64,000 bases of DNA, from assembly GCA_037974665.1 (NCBI GenBank), contig CM075767.1:31521498-31585497 (forward strand). Reading direction: 5' to 3'. Position 1 is the stretch's first letter, and each line of letters begins with the position of its first letter. The translations under genes were made by a program, and so were the position numbers. The notes under the pieces are model-generated. The model was not told the origin of the DNA, did no database searches, and saw only the letters and a list, made by a program, of their open reading frames with translations. The stretch is from Ehretia macrophylla (lineage: Eukaryota > Streptophyta > Magnoliopsida > Boraginales > Ehretiaceae). Below, piece by piece: positions 56,141 through 64,000 of the stretch.

Positions 56141-56697
56141 ATCATGTTAGGGGTAGAACTCTTTTTTGTGTTAACGGTTCACAGTCACAGCCTAGAGAGA
56201 TGGCCCATTCAGAAGGTCCAATGGGCTTACCAATAACCCATCCGCTATAACAACGCAGCATCCTCGCAAGACGTTATATCGACGCATTATAGGGCCCTCT
56301 AATGTCCCGCAAGTAAGGTTGTCGTCCTATTAACAGCTCACGATGTATGATCCGGGAAGAAAAAATAGAGCAAAATTAAAAATGTGGCCCGAAATTGATT
56401 AAAACGTTTAGTTTTGTGCTCCAAAAAGGGTACATCATGCAATCTGGCTGCCCCCGTCGTAGAGCTCTCGAAGAGCTTTCCAACGGTATGTTGTGCGCCG
56501 CGTAACTCCTTACGGATCAAAAGTTATAGGTGCCGGAGCGATGGAGACCTGGCCACAAGCCCTACGCCCTCGGTTTGCGGGCCCAACCTCCACGTGAAGC
56601 GAAGTTGTCTTGCCCAAGGTGCCGTGGGATTCGATAATAGAAATTTGGTGGATAAAGTATCTTGGCAACCCTAACTGGAGGAAAAAAAATTGAAAAG

Positions 56698-56817
56698 AGG
56701 AGTGCAACACGAGGACTTTCCAGGGGGTAACCCATCCTTGTACTACTCTCGCCCAAGCATGCTTAACTTCGGAGTTCTGATAGGATCCGGTGCATTAGTG
56801 CTGGTATGATCGCACCC
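56698..56817 (-). rRNA. 5S rRNA: 5S rRNA gene, copy 67
   Basis: Full length. Variants C36T, G58A, T79A, G89T, G99A, C117T, C120T. Confidence 0.94.
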
Positions 56818-57373
56818 GTCATGGTGGGGCTAGAATTCTTTTTTGTGTTAACGGTTCACAGTCCCCGCCTAGAGAGATAGCCCATTCATAAGGCCTAATG
56901 GGTTTAACAACAACCCATCCGCTTCAACAACGCAGCATCCTCGCAAGACGTGATATCGACGAATTGTAGGGCCCTCTAATGTCCCGCGAGTAAGGTTGTC
57001 GTCCTTTTAACCGCTCACGACGGACGATCCGGGAAGGAAAAACCGTGCTTAATAAGAAAAGTGGCACGAAACTGATGAAAACGTTTGATTTGGGGCTCCA
57101 AAAAGGGCACAGCAAGCAAGCTTGCTGCCCCCGTCGTAGAACTCTCGGAGTACTTTCCAATGGTATGCTGTGTGCCGCGTAACTCCTTACAGATCAAAAG
57201 TTATGGGCACCGGAGCGACGGAGACCTGGTCACAAACCCTACGCCCTCGGTTCACGGGCCCAGCCTCCACGTGAAGTGAAGTTGTCTTGCCCAAGGTGCC
57301 GTGGGTTTCGATAATCAAAATGTGGTGGATAAAGTATCTTGGCAACCCCAACCGGAGGAAAAAAATTGAAAAT

Positions 57374-57493
57374 GGGGGTGCAACACGAGGACATCCAAGG
57401 GGGTCACCCATCCTAGTACTACTCTCGCCCAAGGACGCTTAACTTCGGAGTTTTGATGGGATCCGGTGCATTAGTGCTGGTATGATCGCACCC
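57374..57493 (-). rRNA. 5S rRNA: 5S rRNA gene, copy 68
   Basis: Full length. Variants G41A, G60C (A box), G97T, A101T. Its upstream spacer duplicates that of copy 67 (GTCCCCGCCTAGAGAGATAG at 56861 and 57537). Confidence 0.95.
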
Positions 57494-58051
57494 GTCATGG
57501 TGGGGCTAGAATTCTTTTTTGTGTTAACGGTTCACAGTCCCCGCCTAGAGAGATAGCCCATTCATAAGGCCTAATGGGTTTAACAACAACCCATCCGCTT
57601 CAACAACGCAGCATCCTCGCAAGACGTGATATCGACGCATTGTAGGGCCGTCTAATTTCCCGCAAGTAAGGTTGTCATCCTTTTAACAGCTCACGACGTA
57701 CGATCTGGGATGAAAAAACAGTGCTTAATAAGAAAAGTGGCCCGAAACTGATGAAAACATTTGATTTTGGGCTCCAAAAAGGTTACAGCAAGCATGCTTG
57801 CTGCACCCGTCGTAGAGCTCTCGGAGTGCTTTCCAACGGTATGCTGTGTGCGCCGCGTAACTCCTTACGGATCAAAAGTTATGGGCACCGGAGCGACGGA
57901 GACCTGGTCACAAGCCCTACGCCCTTGGTTTGCGAGCCCAGCCTCCACGTGAAGCGAAGTTGTCTTGCCCAAGGTGCTGTGGGATTCGATAATAGAAATG
58001 TGGTGGATAAGTATCTTGGCAACCCTAACCGGTGGAAAAAGAATTGAAAAG

Positions 58052-58171
58052 GGGAATGCAACACGAGGACTTCCCAGGGGGTCACCCATCCTAGTACTAA
58101 TCTCGCCCAAGCACGCTTAACTTCAGAGTTCTGATGGGATCCGGTGCATTAGTGCTACTATGATCACACCC
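58052..58171 (-). rRNA. 5S rRNA: 5S rRNA gene, copy 69
   Basis: Full length. Variants C6T, C14G, C15T, C47T, G72T, C116T, C117T. Confidence 0.94.
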
Positions 58172-58729
58172 GTCATGTTGATGGCACAATTCCTTTATGT
58201 GTTAACGGTTCACAGTCCCAGCCAAGAGAGATGGCCCATTCAGAAGGCCCAATGGGCTTAACAACAACCCATCTGCTTTAACAACGAAGCATCCTCTCAA
58301 GACGTGATATCGACGCGTTGTAGGGTCCTCTAATGTCCCGCGGGTAAGGTTGTCGTTCTTTTAACAGCTCACGATGTACGATTCGGGAAGGAAAAACAGA
58401 GCAAAACTAGAAAAGTGGCCCGAAACTGATGAAAACGTTCGATTTTGAGCTCCAAAAAAGGGCGCAGCGAGCAAGCTGGCTGCCCCTGTCGTAGAACTCT
58501 CGGAGAGCATTCCAACAGTATGCTGTGCGCCGTGTAACTCCTTACGAAACAAAATTTATGGGCACCGGAGCGACGGAGACCTGATCACAAGCCATACGCC
58601 CTCGGTTTGCGGGCCCAACCTCCACGTGAAGCGAAGTTGTCTTGCCCAAGGTGCCGTCGAATTCGATAATAGAAATGTGATGGATAAAGTATCTTGGCTA
58701 CCGTAACCGGAGGAAAAAAAATTGAAAAG

Positions 58730-58849
58730 GGGAGTACAACACTAGGACTTCCCAAGGGGTCACCCATCCTAGTACTAGTCTCGCCCAAGCATGCTTAACT
58801 TCGGAGTTCTGATGGGATCCGGTGCATTAGTGCTGGTATGATCGCACCC
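58730..58849 (-). rRNA. 5S rRNA: 5S rRNA gene, copy 70
   Basis: Full length. Variants G58A, G72C, C95T, C107A, C114T, C117T; near-duplicate of the copy at 60083. Confidence 0.95.
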
Positions 58850-59406
58850 GTCATGTTGATGGCACAATTCCTTTATGTGTTAACGGTTCACAGTCCCAGT
58901 CTAGAGAGATGGCCCATTCTGAAGGCCTAATGGGCTTAACAACAACCCATCCGCTTTAACAACGCAGCATCTTCGCAAGATGTGATATCAACGCATTGTA
59001 GGGCCATCTAATGTCCCGCTAGTAAGGTTGTCGTCCTTTTAACAGCTCACGATGTACGATCCGGGAAAGAAAAACAGAGCAAAATCAGAAAAGTGGCCCG
59101 AAACTAATGAAAACGTTTGATTTTGGGCGCCAAAAAGGGCAATGCAGGCAAGGTTGCTGCCCCCGTCGTAGGGCTCTCGTAGAGCTTTGCAACGGTATGT
59201 TGTATGCCGCGTAACTCGTTACGGATCAAAAGTTATAGGCACCGGAGCGATGGAGACCTGGTCACAAGCCCTACGCCCTCGGTTTGTAGGCCTAGCATCC
59301 ACGTGAAGCGAAGTTGTCTTGCCCAAGGTATCGTGGGATTCGATAATCCAAATGTGGTGGATAAAGTATCTTGGCAACCCTAACCGGTGGAAAAAGAATT
59401 GAAAAG

Positions 59407-59526
59407 GGGAATGCAACACGAGGACTTCCTAGGGGGTCACCCATCCTAGTACTAATCTCACCCAAGCACGCTTAACTTCGGAGTTTTGATGGGATCCGGT
59501 GCATTAGTGCTAGTATGATCGCACCC
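59407..59526 (-). rRNA. 5S rRNA: 5S rRNA gene, copy 71
   Basis: Full length. Variants C15T, G41A, C67T, G72T, G97A, C116T, C117T; shares C15T, G72T, C116T and C117T with copy 69. Confidence 0.94.
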
Positions 59527-60082
59527 GTCATGTTGATGGCACAATTCCTTTATGTGTTAACGGTTCACAGTCCCAGCCAAGAGAGATGGCCCATTCAGAA
59601 GGCCAATGGGCTTAACAACAACCCATCTGCTTTAACAACGAAGCATCCTCGCAAGACGTGATATCGACGCGTTGTAGGGCCCTCTAATGTCCCGCGAGTA
59701 AGGCTGTCGTTCTTTTAACAGCTCACGATGTACGATCCGGGAAGGAAAAACAGAGCAAAATCAGAAAAGTGGCCCGAAACTGATGAAAATGTTCGATTTT
59801 GGGCTCCAAAAAAGGGCACAGCGAGCAAGCTGGCTACCCCTGTCATAGAGCTCTCGGAGAGCTTTCCAACGGTATGCTGTGCGCCGTGTAACTCCTTACG
59901 AATCAAAAGTTATGGCCACCGGAGCGACGGAGACTTGATCACAAGCCATACGCCCTCGGTTTGCGGGCCCAGCCTCCACGTGAAGCGAAGTTGTCTTGCC
60001 CAAGGTGCCGTCGGATTCGATAATAGAAATGTGATGGATAAAGTATCTTGGCTACCCTAACCGGAGGAAAAAAAATTGAAAA

Positions 60083-60202
60083 GGGAGTGCAACACTAGGA
60101 CTTCCCAAGGGGTCACCCATCCTAGTACTAGTCTCGCCCAAGCATGCTTAACTTCGGAGTTCTGATGGGATCCGGTGCATTAGTGCTGGTATGATCGCAC
60201 CC
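60083..60202 (-). rRNA. 5S rRNA: 5S rRNA gene, copy 72
   Basis: Full length. Variants G58A, G72C, C95T, C107A, C117T. Confidence 0.95.
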
Positions 60203-60759
60203 GTCATGTTGATGGCATAATTCCTTTATGTGTTAACGGTTCACAGTTCCAGCCTAGAGAGATGGCCCATTCAGAAGGCCCAATGGGCTTAACAACAACC
60301 CATCCGATTAACAACGCAGCATCCTCGCAAGACGTGATATCGACGCATTGTAGGGCCATCTAATGTCCCGCGAGTAAGGTTGTCGTCCTTTTAACAGCTC
60401 AAGATGTACGATCCGGGAAGGAAAAACAGAGCAAAATTAGAAAAGTGGCCTGAAACTAATGAAAACGTTCGATTTTGAGCTCCAAAAAGGGCACAGCAGG
60501 CAAGCCTGCTGGCCCCGTCGTAGAGCTCTCGTAGAGCTTTGCAACGGTATGCTGTACGCCGCGTAACTCCTTACGGATCAAAAGTTATGGGCACCAGAGC
60601 GACGGAGACCTGGTCACAAGCCCTACGCCCTCGGTTTGCAGGCCCAGCCTCCACGTGAAGCGAAGTTGTCTTGCCCAAGGTGTCGTGGGATTCGATAATA
60701 GAAATGTGGTGGATAAAGTATCTTGGCAACCCTAACCGGAGGAAAAAAAAATTGAAAAT

Positions 60760-60879
60760 GGGGGTGCAACACGAGGGCTTCCCAGGGGGTCACCCATCGT
60801 AGTACTACCCTCGCCCAAGCACGCTTAACTTCGGAGTTCTGATGGGATCCGGTGCATTAGTGCTGGTATGATCCCACCC
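60760..60879 (-). rRNA. 5S rRNA: 5S rRNA gene, copy 73
   Basis: Full length. Variants C6G, A71G, G81C, T103C. Confidence 0.96.
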
Positions 60880-61437
60880 ATCATGTTGATGGCATAATTC
60901 CTTTATGTGTTAAGGGTTCACAGTCCCAGCCTAGAGTGATGACCCATTCGGAAGGCCCAATGGGCTTAAGAATAACCCATCCGCGTTAACAACACATCAT
61001 CCTCGCAAGACGTGATATGGACGCGTTGTAGGGCCCTCTAATGTCCCGCGAGTAAGGTTGTTGTCCTTTTAAGAGCTTACGATATACGATATGGGAAGGA
61101 AAAATATAGCAAAAATAGAAAAGTGGCCCGAAACTGATGAAAACGTTCGATTTTGGGCTCCAAATAAGGGCATAGCGAGCAAGCCGGCTGCCCCCGTCGT
61201 AGATCTCTCAGAGAGGTTTCCAACGGTATGCTGTGCACCGCATAACTCCTTACGGATCAAAATTTATGGGCATCGAAGCGAAGGAGACCTGGTCACAAGC
61301 CCTACGCCTTCGGTTTGCTGGCCCAACCTCCACGTGAAGCGAAGTTGTCTTGCCCAAGGTGCCGTGGGATTCAATAATAGAAATTTGGTGGATAAAGTAA
61401 TTTGGCAACCCTAACCAGAGGAAAAAAAATTGAAAAT

Positions 61438-61557
61438 GGGGGTGCAAGCCGAGGGCTTCCCAGGGGGTTACCCATCCGAGTACTACTCTTGCCCAAGCAC
61501 GCTTAACTTCGGAGTTCAGATGGGATCCAGTGCATTAGTGCTGGTATGATCGCACCC
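61438..61557 (-). rRNA. 5S rRNA: 5S rRNA gene, copy 74 (diverged)
   Basis: Full length. Variants C29T, A40T, G68A, A80C, G89A, T103C, T109G, G110C. Confidence 0.93.
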
Positions 61558-62114
61558 GTCATGTTGAGGGCACAATTCCTTTATGTGTTAACGGTTCACA
61601 GTCCTTGCCTAGAGAGATGGCCCATTCAGAAGGCCAAATGGGCTTAACGACAACCCATCCGCTTAAACAACCCATCATCCTTGTAAGACGAGATATCAAC
61701 ACGTTGTAGGGTCCTCTAATGTCCCGCGAGTAAGGTTGTCGTCCTTTTAACAGCTCACGACGTACGATCCTGGATAAAAAAATAGAGCTAAATCAGAAAA
61801 GTGGCCCGAAACTGATGAAAATGTTAGATTTTGGGCTCCAATAAAGGCAAAGTGAGCAAGCTGGTTGCCCCCGTCGTAGAGCTCTCGGAGAGGTTTCCAA
61901 CGGTATGCTGTGCGCAGCGTAACTCGTTACAAATCAAAAGTTATAGACACCGGAGCAACGGAGACCTCGTCACAAGCCCTACGCCTTCGGTTTGCGGGCC
62001 CAACCTCCACGTGAAGCGAAGTTGTCTTGCCCAAGTTGCCATGGGATTCGATAATAGAAATGTGGTAGATAAAGTATCTTGGCAACCCTAACCGGAGGGA
62101 AAAAAATTGAAAAA

Positions 62115-62234
62115 GGGAGTGCAACACGAGGACTTCCCAGGGGGTCACCTATCCAAGTACTACTCTCGCCCAAGCACACTTAACTTCGGAGTTCTGATGG
62201 GATCCGGTGCATTAGTGCTAGTATGATCATACCC
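62115..62234 (-). rRNA. 5S rRNA: 5S rRNA gene, copy 75
   Basis: Full length. Variants G5A, C6T, C15T, C57T, A80T, G85A, C117T. Confidence 0.94.
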
Positions 62235-62791
62235 GTCATGTTGATGGCACAATTCCTTTATGTGTTAACAGTTCACAGTCACAGCCTAGAGAGATGGCCC
62301 ATTCAGAAAGCCCAATAGGCTTAACAACAACCCATCCATTTCAACAACGCAGCATCCTCGTAAGATGTGATATCGACGCATTGTAGGGCCCTCTAATGTC
62401 TCGCAAGTAAGGTTGTCTTCCTTTTAACAACTCACGACGTACGATCCGAGATGAAAATCCAGAGCAAAATGAGAAAAGTGGCCCGCAACTGATGAAAATG
62501 TTGGATTTTAGGCTCCAAAAAGGGCACAACGAGAAAGCTTGATGCCCCCGTGGTAGAGCTCTCGAAAAGCTTTCCAACGGTATGCTGTACGCTGCGTAAC
62601 TCCTTACGGATAAAAGGTTATGGGCCCCGGAGCGATGGAGACCTGGTCACAAGCCCTACGCCCTCGGTTTGCGGGCCCAGCCTCCACGTGAAGGGAAGTT
62701 GTCTTGCCCAAGGTGCCGTGGGATTCGATAATAGAAATGTGGTGGATAAAGTATCTTGGCAACCCTAACCGGAGGAAAAAAAATTGAAAAG

Positions 62792-62911
62792 GGGAGTGCA
62801 ACAGGAGGACTTCCTAGGGGGTCACCCATCCTTGTACTACTCTCGCCCCAGCACGCTTAACTTCGGAGTTCTGATGGAATCCGGTGCATTAGTGCTGGTA
62901 TGATCGCACCG
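62792..62911 (-). rRNA. 5S rRNA: 5S rRNA gene, copy 76
   Basis: Full length. Variants G1C, C34T, T63G, T79A, G97A, G108C, C117T. Confidence 0.94.
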
Positions 62912-63469
62912 GTCATGTTGATGGCACAATTCCTTTATGTGTTAACGGTTCACAGTCCCAGCCTAGAGAAATGGCCCATTCAGAAGGCCCAATAGGCTTA
63001 GCGACAACCCATCCGCTTCAACAAGCCAGCATCCTCGCAAGACGAGATATCGACGCATTGTAGGGCCCTCTAATGTCTCGCAAGTAAGGATGTCGTCCTT
63101 TTAATAGCTCACAACGTATGATACGAGACGAAAAAACATAGCTAAATTTGAAAAACGGCCTGAAACTGATGAAAACGTTCGATTTTGTTCTCCAAAAATG
63201 GCACAGCGAGCAAACTGGCTACCCAAGTCGTAGAGCTCTCGGAGTGCTTTCCAACGTTATGGTGTGCGCCGCGTAACTCATTACGGATCAAAATTTATGG
63301 GCACCGAAGCGACGGAGACCTGGTCACAAGCCCTACGCCCTCGGTTTGCTGGCCCAGCCTCCACGTGAAGCGAAGTTGTCTTGCCCAAGGTGGCGTGGGA
63401 TTCGATAATAGAAATGTGGTGGATAAAGTATCTTGGCAACACTAACCGGAGGGAAAAAAAATAGAAAAT

Positions 63470-63589
63470 GGGGGTGCAACACGAGGGCTTCCCAGGAGGT
63501 CACCCATCCTAGTACTACTCTCGCCCAAGCACGCTTAACTTCGGAGTTCAAATAGGATCCGGTGCATTAGTGCTGGTATGATCGCACCC
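63470..63589 (-). rRNA. 5S rRNA: 5S rRNA gene, copy 77 (last in window)
   Basis: Full length. Variants C36T, C39T, A40T, C93T, T103C. The region 63590-64000 is its upstream spacer and equals the downstream spacer of a further gene beyond the window. Confidence 0.95.
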
Positions 63590-64000
63590 ATCATGTTGAG
63601 GGCACAATTCCTTTATGTGTTAACGGTTCACAGTCTCAGCCTAGAGAGATGGCCTATTCAGAAGGCCCAATGGGCTTAACGACAACCCATCCACTTAAAC
63701 AACCCAGCATCCTCGCAAGACGAGATATCGGCGCGTTGTAGGGTCCTCTAATGTCCCGCAAGTAAGGTTGTCGTCCTTTTCACAGCTCACGACGTACGAT
63801 CCGGGACGAAAAAAAGAGCTAAAAAAGAAAAGAGGCCCGAAACTGATGAAAATGTTCAATTTTGTGCTCCAAAAAAGGGCAAAGCAAGCAAGCTGGCTGC
63901 CCCCGTTGTAGAGCTCTCGGAGAGCTTTCCAACGGTATGCTGTGCGCAGCGTAACTCTTTACGAATCAAAAGTTATGGGCATCGGAGCGAAGGAGACCTG

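Larger units (their letters stand above)
58000..60760 (-). repeat. Two-unit higher-order repeat, about 1352-1354 bp, two copies
   Basis: CCGGTGGAAAAAGAATTGAA is at about 58029 and 59383; TGATGGATAAAGTATCTTGG is at about 58679 and 60033. Gene variants pair as 58052/59407 and 58730/60083. Confidence 0.8.
44544..64000 (-). repeat. 5S rDNA tandem array, block 4, inverted
   Basis: 29 gene copies on the minus strand with 5' ends from 44714 to 63589, mostly 675-678 bp apart. Two units are short: 649 bp (28-bp deletion near 50950) and 629 bp (48-bp deletion near 55052). The block starts 51 bp downstream of its first gene (44544-44594 is spacer), and the last gene's upstream sequence, 63590-64000, runs off the window. 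Compared with the + blocks, most units combine a class II first half with a class I second half, many have an altered upstream promoter, and 18 of 29 genes carry C117T. Confidence 0.97.

Noticed and set aside
118..63551. Many short open frames of 60-108 codons recurring every 677 bp, on both strands of the array
   Set aside because: They lie across the 5S gene and spacer, start with non-ATG codons in many cases, and recur only because the DNA repeats. They vary by frameshift and stop from unit to unit and match no family I know.
1..64000. Cassandra-type retrotransposons, which carry a 5S-like promoter in their LTRs
   Set aside because: Here complete 120-nt 5S genes repeat head to tail with a constant 677-bp period and no TG...CA borders or target duplications per unit. 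That is a true 5S rDNA array.
1..64000. CRISPR array
   Set aside because: Repeats are long, the spacing is regular but the intervening sequence is itself repeated, and the genome is plainly eukaryotic.
1..64000. Linked 35S rDNA (18S-5.8S-25S), tRNA or snRNA genes
   Set aside because: No segment of these genes was recognised between 5S units or within the inserted elements.

Overview
The window is nuclear DNA from a land plant, most likely a seed plant. About 51 kb of it is a tandem 5S ribosomal RNA gene array, and no protein-coding gene can be supported. The repeat unit is about 677 bp: a 120-nt 5S rRNA gene with typical plant sequence (GGGTGCGATCATACC at the start, AAGTTAAGCGTGCTTGGGC in the internal promoter, GTTGCACCC at the end), a T-rich RNA polymerase III terminator, and about 557 bp of spacer. 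I count 77 gene copies. Of these, 74 are full length or within one base of it, and three are visibly truncated (15451, 37479, 42212). The genus cannot be named from the sequence alone.

Layout. Block 1 (1-5084) holds eight + strand genes. It is interrupted by a 3.9 kb TG...CA element (5085-8962) flanked by the 5-bp duplication CCGGT. Block 2 (8963-25865) holds 25 + strand genes. It is interrupted by a second, oppositely oriented member of the same family (25866-32402), flanked by AGTTA, which itself carries a nested unrelated-length TG...CA element (26030-28590). Block 3 (32403-42235) holds 15 + strand genes and ends inside a 5S gene where a third, truncated member of the family lies (42236-44543). 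From 44544 to the end of the window the array continues on the opposite strand (block 4, 29 genes). The array polarity therefore switches exactly at the truncated element, and the two halves point towards each other.

The elements have TG...CA termini with short inverted repeats (TGTGAGGCCC / TGTCACGCCC) and 5-bp target duplications, and I see no gag-pol coding, no paired LTRs and no internal domain. They are best read as unusually long solo LTRs, or non-autonomous relatives, of a Ty3/gypsy-like family. Removing each of the two complete insertions with one target copy restores a 676-bp 5S unit, so both went into intact units.

The array shows concerted evolution at several scales: at least three interspersed spacer classes with recombinants, near-identical neighbouring monomers, and two-unit higher-order repeats of about 1352-1354 bp (17.4-20.1 kb, 45.3-49.3 kb, 58.1-60.8 kb). 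Block-specific variants are also present, such as C117T and an altered upstream promoter found only in the minus-strand block. Gene variants below are given as base changes against the window consensus, numbered 1-120 along the transcript.
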